Source: Haemaphysalis longicornis (lineage: Eukaryota; Arthropoda; Arachnida; Ixodida; Ixodidae). From it: DNA of 64,000 nucleotides. Made by a program: the position numbers and the translations under genes. This document shows, piece by piece, positions 12,498-24,199 of the stretch. Where the stretch lies: positions 87,362,685 to 87,426,684 of the forward strand of contig CM023453.1 in assembly GCA_013339765.2 (NCBI GenBank), in the 5' to 3' direction. Numbering within the stretch: position 1 is the stretch's first letter; the number at the start of each line of letters is the position of its first letter. The notes beneath the pieces were generated by a model. It was given only the letters and a program-made list of their open reading frames with translations. It had not been told where the DNA came from and did no database searches.

Positions 12498-14167
12498 TTT
12501 TTTTTCTTTCACTTCACCCGCGATCATTCATCACCATCGACAGAGAAAGTTGACTTTTCTGAATGGCATATTGGCGTACAACGGCATCAGTAAGAACACT
12601 AAAGCTTCGCTTTAAAAAACAAACAAACAAACAAAATACGCCTTTCAATTGATGGCTGCAGTTCAGAGTGACAGCAAAAATGTCTAAGATGGCTTTTGAC
12701 TTCAGCGTCCCGTTGATTTCAGTGTCCCCATATAAGCTGTTTCTAGTGGCTCTTTTTTCCCCCTCTGAGAGCGTGAAGAGGTTTAAACTGCAACAAAAGA
12801 GGTGAAGTTGTCGGGTTGTGCAAAAAGTTCAAGTAGGCAGTAATAAAAAAAGGACTCCAAGAGTAAAGCATAGGAACAAAACCAATGAAAATCAAATAAA
12901 AAAAGGCCCTTTGAAGTTTGTCTTGATGAAGCCATCGACTGCGCAAAATGCAAAGAGGAACTGTGGCTGAACGATCAAGGTAGCTGAATTGTCAGCACGT
13001 TGCATGGAACCTACGCTCTTTCTTGGACCCTCCCAAGCGTGATGAGAGTTGTTGCCACTCCCTTAGCCAAGCCACCTCAACACGCTTTTTTAAACAGAGG
13101 AGCTGTTGTAGGTCGAGCTAGCGTGACTAAAGAAGCTGCTCTTAAGAGTACCGCCACTTCGTGCACCCGGAAGCGTCTGGGGGCCATTTTGATTCTGCCT
13201 TGCAGTGTCGCCATCGCTCCCAACGAAACCGCTGCAAGTTGTGACGGGCAGAGTGCGACCGGCCGCTCTAGCGTCCGCGCAGCAGATAGAGAGAGAGAGA
13301 GGGGGGGGAGAGGCGCCCAAAAACAAAATGGCTGCGCCCATATGTAAACAAATATCACGTGGTGCCTACCGACTAATGAAAATCCTGGCGGCACATAACA
13401 ATGAAAGGAAAGAGTGACGATATTCGTGGGTCTGCTGTAGGTCGTGCGTCACGCAGACAGCCTGCAGAAACCGGTTCTCAGGCCCGCCGATAGAGGCCGC
13501 CGTGGTGTCGCAGGGGTGGGTCCCTCTCCCTGCCGGTAGGGGAGAAGAGGGGAGAGAACTCCCGCTGCGGACGTTCAGTTGCCGATTCCATTTCGCGAAT
13601 CGGGGGATTTGCGCGGCAACGCCGCTGCCGTTCTCGGGCGAGCGCCCGTTGACATTCGAATAGACGCAAGAAAATCGCACATCCGCTGTTTCAGCATACT
13701 TCACGCGGGGAGGAAATGGGTTGAATTTTTAAAGCAAAGCTTTACTACTTTCGCCCAGCGATTTCTGGAGGATGCGCACATGACATTTTGGCGGGAGACA
13801 CACCCCTCGCGGCGCATAGCGTGATTCGCCGGGCCCGCTGTTGGTGGCGCCTGCCGCCGCTGCGGCCGAGGCAGCCAACCACCCCCGCAGCCTCCCATGC
13901 ATGTGGTGCTGGGTCGTTTCGGGCAACGTGATTCGTCTCGCGTCCGGCGAAAAGGAACGGTGCGTTCGCCATGAATGAACGCCGCGTTCGCCAGCCTCAT
14001 TCTGTGAGCGTTGCACGGAACCGAGCGGCTTTGAGACGGAGTAGGCAATACAGCTAAAGGTTAACCAAGCGAAACCAAGACTCAACAACACTGAACCTAG
14101 TTTTTGCTTTGCATATCCAAGGTTAGCTGAGCCAAGCCGCAGCCATTTTTTATGTTCAGGTTTCCAC

Positions 14168-16498
14168 TTAAAGGGGCCCTAAACAGGGTTCCAAACGTTG
14201 CGATTTTACGTGCGCAATCGTTGGAGTACTATCCAAAGAACGTCCTGCCGCAAAAATGGTTTAAAAGGGTTCAGTATTAGCCGGGTTATCGTTCATTAAA
14301 AAGGGGCCCGCTACAAGGCCTGACGCATTTCCTCTTTCACAGCGCCTCTAAAGCACTGTGGAAGCGGTGACGTCACCGACCAAGCGCAAGACCACCCAGA
14401 GAAACAGGGTTGGTTCGAGATGAGCGCAGCCATTGGCTCGGCTCGGCGGTACGTCACGCTTCTTTTTTTAGCAGACGACGGCCAAGCTCCGCCTCTACAT
14501 CCGCTACCACTCAACGGGGTCGGCCGGTGGCCTGTCCGCATCGAACGGCTCCTCGCGCCGGCCATGCCCGCGTCGGCACGTCAGTTTTATAATAGCGGAA
14601 ACGAGCGTTTGAAGGCCACATAGGGGACTTCCAAACACGACATGCTTGCTAACGACAATAATTGAAGATTGCCACCAATGACTATAGCGGCTCGCTAGCG
14701 TTTCGGCATGCGGCGCTGTCGCGGTGAACTGGTCACACCGAGGTCTGGGAAAAGGCTTAGCATCGCCGCAGATATCCAGACAGGCACTGCTTTGCGAGGC
14801 CGCGACGACGACGATCCCCCGCGCAATCTTTGAGGTGCACTACCACCCCGTTCACGTATTTGCAAGCTGATTTTCAGCAATAGTCTCGCTCTGGCTGGCG
14901 GTGACAAGTTTAAGCTGCTGCGGTGTATGCCGTATCGTGCATACACCACACAGTGGGCTGCTTGTCGACCGTGCAGGCTTGCCACGGTCTCGCGTGCAGC
15001 GGGCGTTTATGCCCGCAGAGACGCTCCGTGTTTTTCAGCGTTATTCATGCCTTGTAAACGACGCGCTATATCTACAAACTCAGCTAAGCTCGTGTAACGG
15101 ATGGCGACGATCTACATTCGTCCGTGCCACCAGTGCAGGACGAATACAGTCAAATCTCGGTACAACGAACACCACATTAACGAACTTTTCAGATTGACGA
15201 GCATTTAAGAAATCCCACGCCGACTGCTTATAGTTTTAATGTAAAATATTTCACTACAACGTACTTCAGAATAGCGAACTTTTCAAAATAACGATCGTTT
15301 TATTTAGTTCCGTGCCATGTTAACAACACCTCAGTACTACGAACTCATATTTTTAAGGCCGGAGATTCTTAGATGTCCGTTAAACAATCACGGCAACCGG
15401 GGCAGTGTGCTAGTAGACGACACGGCAAAGCGCAGCGCAGAAGAGGACGTCTTGCAACTTGCTCCGCGGAATGCGGCAGCCGATGCCAGAGGGAGAAAAA
15501 AGGCGAGGAGAAGAGAAAAAATGAAGCGTGAGTAGCCTCTCCGTCCCGAAATCCGCGGCCGCGCTATTCGCGCTCACCCCAACTTTTTCTACGTTCCGCC
15601 GCTGCTCACGTGGCTTTCTGGATCTTCACGGACATCAGCGGAGCTGACAACAGAGGTCATTGCCCAGACCGTGATCGTTCAGGATGAAGAAGTGAAAATG
15701 GCAGCGAGGATGGCATGAACAACGATGCCTCTGAGGGTGCCGCAGCAGCACTCGAAGACTACGACGAGCACGCGACGACTGCGGATGTGGTGGACAGCAT
15801 ACAAAAGCTCCGCACATGTCCGGGGAAAAACCGCACGGCCACTGATTCACTCCCCAGGAATGTGTAAGAGTTTGACTCCTTCGTGCTAGGAAGCTCGTGC
15901 TACTCGCGCTAGATGAAAATCGCCAACCACTTTAAATAAACGTGCATTGTTTCATGATCACTAGTGCATTTTTTTTTGTGAAAAATGACTCCAAGGATGC
16001 ATGCTGTACACGTATGTCATTTTAGGCATTGAAATACTATTTGTTTCCTAAATTGTGCGATTTTCACTATAACGACCTTTCAGAATAACGAGAAATTTTC
16101 CACGGTCCCCTGAAGTTCGTTATATCGAGATTTCACTACAGCGGCGCTACGCCGTGCCGCCGGTGCAGGAGCGCCGCGCGCAACCGCGTTTCCCCCAGAG
16201 CCGGGAACGCTTATTGGCTACAGCATTTAACGGGGCCCACCCGCGCAGCCGTACTGTTCAGAGCTTCGTGCGTCACAGAGTGCGTCACGAGCAGTCTGTC
16301 ACACGTCAGAGCGCGGCAGTGTGGCGGCAAGGAAGCGGTAGGTGAGCAAGGAAAGAACAAAAGGATCTTTGTTGCGTGTTTGTGCGACCCCTGCTTTCCG
16401 CAGAGGTGTAATATTTGGTATACATTGTCGCGAAGGGGTACTCTAGCGATTGCGCGATTGAAATGGCGACCTTCGAAGCCTATTTAGGGCCCCTTTAA
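14168..16498. mobile_element. TTAA-bounded DNA element, interrupted by a nested MITE
   Basis: The left terminus TTAAAGGGGCCCTAAACAGG matches the reverse complement of the right terminus, TTAAAGGGGCCCTAAATAGG. Inverted similarity continues inward through a GCGCAATCG block and GGAGTAC/AGAGTAC. TTAA at both ends fits TTAA target duplication, as in piggyBac-type elements, although TTAA may simply be part of the inverted repeat. The 2,331-bp span includes the pogo-like MITE at 15145-16139, so the original element was about 1.34 kb. No transposase frame is seen in the interior, so the element appears non-autonomous. Confidence 0.65.
15145..16139. mobile_element. pogo/Tigger-like MITE nested in the TTAA element
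   Basis: The left end TA-CAGTCAAATCTCGGTACAAC pairs with the reverse complement of the right end (AGTGAAATCTCGATATAACG). Subterminal AACGAAC/AACGAAA motifs recur at both ends, a pattern known for deleted Tigger-type elements. The interior is about 950 bp with short open frames and no identifiable DDE motif. It sits entirely inside 14168-16498 and so inserted after that element. Confidence 0.65.
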
Positions 16499-16512
16499 GG
16501 CGAATTGTACGA

Positions 16513-16580
16513 ACCGGTTCTGTAATTCTGTAACTGGTTTATTTGGTTCTGTAACTGGTTCTGGTAACTGGTTCTTTTAC
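16513..16580. repeat. minisatellite of TTCTGTAACTGG-like units
   Basis: Four to five imperfect copies of GGTTCTGTAACT occur in about 65 bp directly right of the TTAA element. They appear to be a local slippage array; no function is suggested. Confidence 0.5.
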
Positions 16581-17867
16581 CGCGGGATTTCGCAATGACG
16601 TAAACCTTGTCTACAAGGCACCCAAATACCCCATCAGCAGGCTGTGGTCACGTGTTTGTGACCTCCTGGTGCTGAAAATTTTACTTCTGAAACCCGCGCT
16701 CACACTGTTCACACACGCGCTCGATAATTTGAGCACGGGCTAGCAGTGACTGCTAAAATTTCCCATGAACGATTTCTGTATACGTTTACCTGCACGGAAA
16801 CATTTGAAGCGTACGAAGGGCAAGTACGGCATTTGCACACTGAGATGAATAACTAGTTCATATGGAATAGGATTCTATTTGGTGTGATAACTCAATACGT
16901 TGAGTAAATATTCCTGCGCCCAAATTCAATGAGGCAAATAATCATGCTTTGAAGGATTGAGTCTTAATCCTGTATTTATTGTGTCTGCTCACGAAAACAA
17001 AAAGCAACATTAGAATGTTTTGTCGTTGAACGTTCTGAGCCCACCCCGTCGCCTTTGAACTTATCCAGAAGAAAAATAATTCGTACGCAGTATTCATTCA
17101 TTCCCCCCCCCCCCCCCCCCCCATCCCGTTTTTTTGCTCGTTGCCACTGGGAAATATAGCGCCCTGAGCAAATCTCCCTAGCGCCTTCACTACCTCGCTT
17201 ATTTGAAGGACAAGGGTGATGTATGCAGGCATCGCCTAAAAACACCGTAAGATGCTAATGAACGCGTTTGAAGGGGAAATACACCAACGCGGCAATTCCC
17301 CAAAAGTAGGCATTTTTCGACGTCGATGGAACTCCCTCGCCCTCAATGTTTTTTTTTTTTTTTTCATTTGCGCCCTGAGCGGCGATAGGAGAAGTTTGCC
17401 TTGCCGTAGGATCAACAGTTGGGCTAGTGCGCTAGTGAATAAGAATTCTAAAAATACGTCTAAGGCACGCAGTACAGTGGACAACACTGTCCTGTGTGCC
17501 TTCTCTTACGCGTCTACGGTATTTTTGTGTGTGCTGTTGTTTTCAAAACAACTGGCTTTGACGTACAATATGCACATTTATCCATCCTCGTCACCTAGTG
17601 CGCGCTGTTACGAGTACTTCGAAAGAGAGAGATAACTTTTTTTTATTGAGCATTAGGTGCGTGGTGGCCCCTTATTTCAGCAATCCATCATACTTTGTGC
17701 TACGACGATCATGTGCATGAAAACAGGGCACATAAAGTGCGCACTCAAAATAAATGCACAGGCAGCTTTAGGCGCAAGAACAACAGGTGAGCATATGGGC
17801 ACATAATATTCGCGCCACTCTGTTTATTTTCGCGTCGCTCTGTAAACAGCGATAGAAGTACATAAAG
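16581..17867. other. gene-free stretch
   Basis: No gene is visible. It contains a C-run at 17103-17122, a T-run at about 17348 and, near 17625-17665, a GAGAGAGATAAC..TTTTATTGAG block resembling the minus-strand 3' end of tick LINE elements. Confidence 0.35.
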
Positions 17868-18591
17868 GAGGAGGAAATACTTTTATTAAGATTTCTGAAC
17901 GGCCCAGAGGGCGGCCTAGGGAGTGGTTCCTTCTTCACTAAAGCCCATATGCAGTCCGCGTCGTTTCTGCTTTGTCCACCAGCTGAAGCCGGGTATGCAG
18001 AGAGGGGCTGGACAGCAACACCTCCCATGGCTCTTGTTGGGTAGTCGACGTGAAGAGAGGAGGGTGCTCAGGGCTAAACTCGCACACCCCGATTATGTGC
18101 CGGAGTGTTCCTACTTCTGAGCAAAATTTGCATTCCGCATCGTAGCGGTTCGGGTGCATTAAAGACGCGTCGGGTGTGGGAAGGAGCCGGATTGTATGAG
18201 CCGTGGGGTAGTTTGTTGTTCCCTGGATAGGTCGGGATAGGGCGGGAGCAGGGTCTGTCTCTAAAAGGGAATAATGCTGAGTTATGTCCCTGCGCAGCTC
18301 CCCGCGCAGCTCCACAGCCGGGGGGGTAAAAGCGCAGGTCTCTTGGTGGGCGTACTCGTCGCACTCCATGTAAGCGTGAGCGGGCGTCCAGATGCGCTGA
18401 ATGGAACCGGTTGAGGAGTAGTTTTTTAACACACGCAGCGCAACTCGGGCCCCGGAGAGGAGGGGCGACTGTGGCCCAGAAAAAATCTTTTGCTCGGGCC
18501 CATAATGTCCACGCGCCGCCGGGCCCCCCAGCTTTCCCTTTGCTCTCTTCCCCCCGTTTGTTCGCCCTCTCGTCGCCGTGCCTCTGTACAT
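17868..18591 (-). mobile_element. 5'-truncated LINE fragment with RNase H end and zinc knuckle
   Basis: On the minus strand an open frame of about 217 codons carries WTPAHAYMECDEYAHQETC, which corresponds to the RNase H core WTPAHxxxxGNExAH of I/R1-type LINEs. It then carries CKFCSEVGTLRHIIGVC, the C-x2-C-x8-H-x4-C knuckle seen at the end of such ORF2 proteins. The endonuclease and reverse transcriptase are absent. The 3' end lies near 17868 with AATAAAAG in minus orientation. A catalytic residue is replaced (Gly to Cys in MECDE), so the domain is probably dead. Similar knuckles occur at 55161-55496 and 61465-61925. Confidence 0.7.
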
Positions 18592-19895
18592 GGCTCTTCC
18601 CTTCTTCGCTCTCCCCAGAGGCTCTTTTCCCCCGCAGCGACGTCTGTCTTATGCCTGTCCTACTATGCAGGGGGCATGCGTGCACGCGCGGAATTTAAAC
18701 ACCCGTGCGCGGCCGCAATTGACGGCGCAGATAATCGCACGCCGCCCCATACATGGCGATCGCTTATTCCCCAGGGCGTTTAGTCTGACATTATGAATAT
18801 CCACTAAAAATATTGTACTAACCCAGCACATGTAAGACGCAACTAACGACGACGACTTCAGAAGCACCAAAGAATGAGCAAGAGTAATATGGAACGCCAC
18901 AACATGTCTAGCGTGATTCTGCTTACGACGAATTGATGCAGCGCAAAGGTTACCCTCTGTTGTTATCCCGCTCTCCGGCCGCGTGCTTAATTATTTATGC
19001 TGCTTCTGCGCACGAAAAACGCTTACGAGGGTCGCCCGGAGACTCCATCGGCAAACGGCAATGATGCCCCATTTCTGTGCCAATTACTCAATTTGGGCGG
19101 CTGCCCTGTTGTATCAAGTGTACAAAAACACTGTCAGCTTGATAAGGAACCCAAGAATATCAAACGCATACTTCATTTTAAAATCATGCCGCAACTTACC
19201 CCCCGATGTTCACGCCCCTCTACGGTCGTGTTATCTCGTCGATAACACCGCGGCTCCAAATAAAATGCTTTCGATTTGTTGGGGTGCAATTTTTGGCCTA
19301 CCAGGGTTCCCGGCTTTTTTTTTTTTTTTTTTTTGTTAAGCGGGTGACCAGCAAAACAACCGGCTCGTTAAACCTTTTCTTTCGGCGAGTTATCGCGAAA
19401 TGAAAACTTGTGAAAAGACCGCACTGTCAGGGACTTGATCTTGAGCAGATTGCTACGTCGCGGGCAGTCGCGGGTGATGTTTTTCGCATTTCTGTTTTTT
19501 TTCTGATGAGCGTGTAAGTGCCGGCCCGTGTTCTAGGCGCACTCTGTTTTGGACGCAAGTTGCAAAACTGCGAGAAAACTGAGGGAACTTTTATAATCGC
19601 CTTTTTGATCAGAACCAGTTGCTCCTTTCGCCTTTTGTAAAACCTGTTAAAAAAACCCCCAATTGGTATTCCCCAAAATTTTGAAAACGGAGCCACATTT
19701 TGGCAAGCACCGCGCGAAAGGTAGTGTTTGTATAGCAGCCATATGTTTGTATGTGGTCTCTATATTTTGTTTTCCCCCCCATGCAAACCAATCCTTAATG
19801 TATCTTTGCCGTACGGCCACTCAATACCTTCGGGTCCGAGTTACCCGGAAGGTGCTGTCGAACAGGTTAATCAACTGTGCGAAGGAGGCGCGCAA
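18592..19895. other. gene-free stretch
   Basis: I see no supportable gene. A T-run lies at about 19315-19334. Short frames on both strands have no recognisable domain. Confidence 0.35.
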
Positions 19896-20060
19896 TGAAC
19901 GCGAGAGAGAGATAAAAACTTTTATTGACGCCACTGGCCTAAGGGGCCGCGAAGCGGGGCCAAAGCAGGCCCCCAAACAGTCCGTGCCCAAAACTACCGT
20001 CGCCGAAGCAAACGACAGAGCCGACGGAATGCGTTCCGCCAACTGCCCGCCGGCGACGGG
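19896..20060 (-). mobile_element. LINE 3'-end fragment
   Basis: GAGAGAGATAAAAACTTTTATTG followed by a GC-rich tract with GGCCGCGAAGCGGGGCC is, on the minus strand, the usual end of the tick LINE copies in this window: a GC-rich 3' segment, AATAAAAG, then a short tail. Only the last ~150 bp are recognisable. Confidence 0.45.
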
Positions 20061-20099
20061 GAACGCCGGCCGCTTAGCCGCCGCCGGCTAAGGTCCCTT

Positions 20100-20580
20100 T
20101 CGCTGCGCCATCTACATTGTGCTCCGCGAGTTATGGACATTAAGAGCCCGCCGGAGAGAGCGAAGTCGGCGCTCCTGTTTATCTTGCTCCGTGCTCGGGA
20201 CACCCACCCCGGAGAGGCAGCCATCGCCTTGGCTCTCACTCAACCAGGGTTTCGAAAAGTGCGCAGAACGACCGAGTGGCGAGAGCTCGTGGACAGAGCT
20301 GTTTGTGAGAGTAAAGAAAGCTGCTTTCGCAACGCTGGCCCGGTTGCCATGGAGACAAGTTGAAGTGGGCCTCGCCAGCTCTTCTGCCTCAACGGGCCGC
20401 CTGACTCCCGTCGTCGCTTGTAAGCGTTGTAAAACGGAGTCTGCAGTCAGTGCTGGTGGCAAACGAGGACGGAAGGAGAATGACGGCGACGAAACGTCGC
20501 TACCAGTGGGCAACAGGAGCGACAGGCAGCCAATGGCGCCGCTAACGCGACGAACGTGGACACTGAGACGCTAAGCACGG
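20100..20580. other. CpG-rich stretch upstream of the innexin
   Basis: This segment is rich in CpG relative to its surroundings and open on the plus strand for about 150 codons (20119-20574), but the predicted peptide has no recognisable domain and its minus strand is also open. GTTGCCATGGAGAC at 20343-20356 resembles an RFX X-box. It might be a promoter-associated region for the innexin or an unrelated remnant; neither is shown. Confidence 0.3.
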
Positions 20581-21409
20581 CTGGCATGTTGTACGGAAGT
20601 TTTGGAGCTTCCGTATTTATTTCCCATTGAGGTGCACAGTTGCGCGTCCATACGTCATATCAAGTTCTAAATATTAATAATCTTTATTAACAAGAAAGTT
20701 GACTCTCGATGACACGCAAGGCGTGCGTGTAAGACAACCTTCCCGTATGTAGGAGCCATGGTCGCCCGCTTCATAAAACGGATTCGCTCTTGCGAAATGG
20801 TAATGAACCCTCCTATCTGCGGTAGGAAAGTCAATCCCAGAAAGTTCCATTCGAATGCTGGCGGGATCTGGGGCGTGGGAACCCGACTCTGTTGTGCCCC
20901 ACGGCCGCGGTTCGAGCATTTAGAGAAGGCAGTAGCGCGCCACCATCTTTTTCATTCCCTCCCGCGCCAAGCTTCGCGCGCCTCTATGTCAATCACTTCT
21001 GATGACCTCAGAAGAGTCGCCCTAAAGACTTGCCCACGTCTATTTCTCAATGAAAATACGAAAACATGCTTCTCTGCGCGCCAATGTTCTTGGTTGTTTG
21101 CAGCGCTTCTACAAAGAAAAAAAAGTAACTCTTCTATTTACTGGCCGATCGCTCAACTACATTTGTGGTTATGTCAAAGGCAAAATGGTGTGAAAGATCT
21201 CGTCGTCACCACCACTATCATCATTACCACCTGAACGCCATGCACGTGCAGACGCCGGGGCGCGCTCTCACGCGCTTCTCGGTCCTTCGGGCTGGTTCGC
21301 GCTAGACCTGCCGACTGCTTCGAACGCTGCTCTTAGAAGACGCGAAGCGTGTTGCATCTACTTTCAACGTTTCGAGCTCGCTTCTGCAGAGTTCCAACAG
21401 CCTCGAACC

Positions 21410-22587
21410 ATGCTTCCCTCCTCGGCAACTTGCGCAACCTCTTCAAGGCGCGACGCGTGCACATCGACGGCAACGTATTCCGCCTCTACACCGGAGCCAC
21501 GGTAGCTTTCCTGCTCGCCTTCTGCACGCTGCTCACGGCCAAGGAGTACGTAGGCAGCGCCATCGACTGCCACTGCCCGACGATGCCCGCCGGCGTCGTG
21601 AACTCGTTCTGCTGGGTAGAGTCCACGTTCAGCCACCGGAGCCTGTTCAACGCCTCTTACAACGGCAGCGTCATCTATCCCGGCACTGGACACAGGCCAA
21701 AGGGCGACGGGGGTGATGACCGGAAGTACCACACCTACTACCAGTGGGTCTGCTTCCTCCTGTTTGCCCAGGCGATCTGCTTCTACGCTCCCCGCTGGCT
21801 TTGGAAAGTGTGGGAAGGCGGCCGCGTTCCGGCCATCGTCGCCGCGCTCGACATCCGCTCTGCCGTCACGCAGGACCGCGCCGAGCTTCGGACGCAGATG
21901 GTCGACTTCCTGGTGGCCAACATAAACCGCAACCGCTGGTACCTGATCAAGTACGTGGCCTGCGAACTGCTCAGCGTCCTGAACGTGGTCGTGCAAGTGG
22001 CCTTCACGGACTACGTGCTCGGTGGAGGCTTCCTCACCTACGGCTGGGACCTGGTCCGTTGGCATCGGGGTCTTGACCGCGAGTTCGTGAGTCCCGCCGT
22101 GATGGCGTTCCCGCGCATCGCCATGTGCACCTTCCTCAAGTACGGCCAGTCCGGGACGCTCGAGAACCTCGAGGCCATCTGCGTCCTGCCACTGAACATC
22201 CTCAACGAGAAGCTGTTCGCCTTCCTCTGGTTCTGGTACGCGCTGCTCCTATTGACAGGCGTACCGGCGGTCATCTACCGCGTGCTCCTCTTAGTGAGCG
22301 CGCCACTCAGGCGCCGCCTGCTGGCTTGGCGTTACCCGGACAGCAGGTGTATATCGGCTGTCGTGTCAGCCTTGTCGACCGGCGACGTCTTTCTCCTGAG
22401 CCTTGTGGGTCAGAACGTGGACTCGCTTATCTTCAGCCAGCTGGTCGCCGAACTTTCGCGTCGACTGGTCAAGGCGCCCCCAGGTCCAGCCATCGGCTCC
22501 GCTACCAAATTAAAGCACGCGTTGGCAACACACTGTCTCGCATTGCCTGTGATTCTTCTACGCAAACGTTTTTTTCCTCTGCCATGA
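21410..22587 (+). CDS. innexin (gap-junction channel protein), single exon, apparent 1-base frameshift at start
   Basis: Innexins are four-pass plasma-membrane proteins that form invertebrate gap junctions and hemichannels. The frame running to the TGA at 22585-22587 has every hallmark. Residue numbers count from an upstream GTG at 21349: a conserved cytoplasmic HID motif (38-40), TM1 at about 48-66, first-loop cysteines C74, C76 and C88, possible N-glycosylation sites N101 and N105, the signature YYQWV (130-134) opening TM2, TM3 at about 200-222, a second loop with C260 and C278 ending in VLPLNILNEK (279-288), and TM4 at about 288-318. Length is normal for the family. The frame has no in-frame ATG before residue 79. 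The well-placed ATG at 21410 (GAACCATGCTT) is one base out of frame; a single lost base in CTTCCCTCC would restore the usual family start M-L-x-L-L. The likely explanations are an assembly indel or a recent null allele. Single-exon innexins suggest retroposition or intron loss; this is inferred. Confidence 0.9.
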
Positions 22588-23414
22588 AACCATGCGTTGT
22601 TACAAGCTGTTACGAGCTGACACTGTACAAATTGGTGGTTGGCGGCACCAGTACCGTCACATCATGAAGTTGACTTGTTTTGCTGAGATCTTGGCATACG
22701 TGTGCATAATGTGGCGATATTTTTTCTGTGTTCTCACGTTTACTCCGGTGGGTGCACATTTCAGACTAACGGTGTGGTAACACGTCGCTCCCTGTTTCCG
22801 AAAAAGAAAAAGCTCATGGGAGTATTGTTGCATCGTAGTTGAAGTCCTTATGGAACTGGTGGCTTTTTGGATAGCTAGATTTTGCGTTATTGCGCATTTG
22901 GACTGAATGCATAGATATTGAATCCCAGCTTTGTCTTCCCTATCTTCCTACTTCGTTTTACTGTTGGAGCGAAAACACGGTTAGCCTGCCTTGACCAATT
23001 TTGCGGATGTAAAATCAGGCAGGATTTCTAAAGCCTCCCATCCATCACTTCAAAGGGGAGAGATGAACCTACCCGGCTTCTGACCCCTCGCTCAAAAAGA
23101 CGCAAGAAGTCGCGTGCAGACGCCTCCCGAGGCCGGGCTGTGTTATCTGTACCCGAGTGAAGCGCGCCTTCCATTCTTCCTTTCTTATGCCGCACGGGTA
23201 ATTTCATTTGATAGGGATAATGTTTCGCCCTGACGCCACTAGCATAGAATAGTCTTCTTTTATCTGCTGTGTTCTCGATATAATTGGACGGCTTCGAGAA
23301 ACACCCGCGCCGAAAGATAAATGCCAGCAGAGCAGACGCCGCGCCACTCGATTTGCCGACACTCGCCTACACGCACGTCACTTTGTTGACGTTGCTTCGC
23401 TGCCTTGCGTACTT
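22588..23414. other. innexin 3' flank
   Basis: There is no further coding evidence. No canonical AATAAA occurs soon after the stop; the 3'UTR end cannot be placed. The rest is unique-looking sequence up to the next element. Confidence 0.4.
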
Positions 23415-24080
23415 TTAGGGGCGAAGCTCCTTTGGGCGGGGGTCTGTCATCCTCCGACGTAGTATGTAGCCAAACTCTTAGTAGTTCTTGGATTGTGTAC
23501 TAGATGGGCGTTGGGCTAACCTTAGTTTAGTTCTGGAATTGTTTACTAGATGGCGGGGGCTTTTTGAAAATAAAATCCGTTCGCTGTTGGCGCGCGCTCG
23601 GAGTCGCCGATGGATAAGGCTGCAGATGTGCGAGCCGCGAGGCAGAAGCGCTCCGTGAAGCTGGGGCGACGCCGCCGCCAAGATCCTGCCGTACGAGAGG
23701 GGAGGCCGAAGCGTGTCGTCTGGCTGCGCGGACGACGCCGCCAAGATCCCAGCGTTCGAGAACGAGAGGCCCAAACGTCACGGCAACGGCGCGAGGACCC
23801 TGCCGTACGCGAAGCGGCACGGCTGCGGCGCGAAAGGATCTCCAAAACGTCAGAGAACGGGAAGCGGCGAGAAAGCGCGCGTATCGGCAGGCAGACCCCG
23901 ATGCAGTGAGAGCTCGTGAGGCGTCTGCAAAACGCATCAGGGAGCTCAGCCCCAAGGTGCCGACGCGCGGTTTAAGCGAGACTTTCTAGACTTACGTTCG
24001 GACACAGATGTAGTGGGCGAACTTTTACTGAAGAGTCACGGTTTTACCGATGATTTCCCCTCAGGAGCTTCGCCCACTCA
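23415..24080. mobile_element. element with GGGCGAAGCTCCT ends encoding a degenerate basic repeat
   Basis: The left boundary GGGGCGAAGCTCCT at about 23417 is matched in inverted orientation by AGGAGCTTCGCCCA at 24063-24078. The interior (about 23610-23930) encodes, in shifting frames, a tandem peptide of about 16 residues of the type RRRRQDPAVRERE, repeated at least four times, ending near SPKVPTRGLSETF and a stop. Frame changes between units show it is decayed. I recall such basic DPAVRxREA repeats in tick genomes but cannot name the element class. Confidence 0.5.
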
Positions 24081-24199
24081 TCATCATTCACCCCGTGGAT
24101 ATGCTGTGAATTTTTTTTAGTTAGACAAAAACAAGTTCCCTCTAATAAACTTGTTTTCCTTCAAGACGACTGCGTCATCCTTGGCTTCATGACAAAATA

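Larger units (their letters stand above)
9105..14167. other. gene-free stretch with scattered repeats
   Basis: No supportable gene is found. It contains a solo copy of the AT-rich 154-bp repeat (9849-9990), a patch of GGACC/TTGTTCC short repeats at about 10085-10180, a tRNA-like SINE head (12431-12497), an AAAC microsatellite near 12617 and GC-rich sequence at 13200-13900 whose open frames overlap on both strands without a recognisable domain. Confidence 0.35.

Noticed and set aside
20119..20574. 151-codon frame upstream of the innexin
   Set aside because: No recognisable domain, both strands open, compositionally explained by CpG richness; kept only as a CpG-rich stretch.
21364..22065. 233-codon minus-strand frame
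   Set aside because: It is the antisense shadow of the GC-rich innexin coding sequence.
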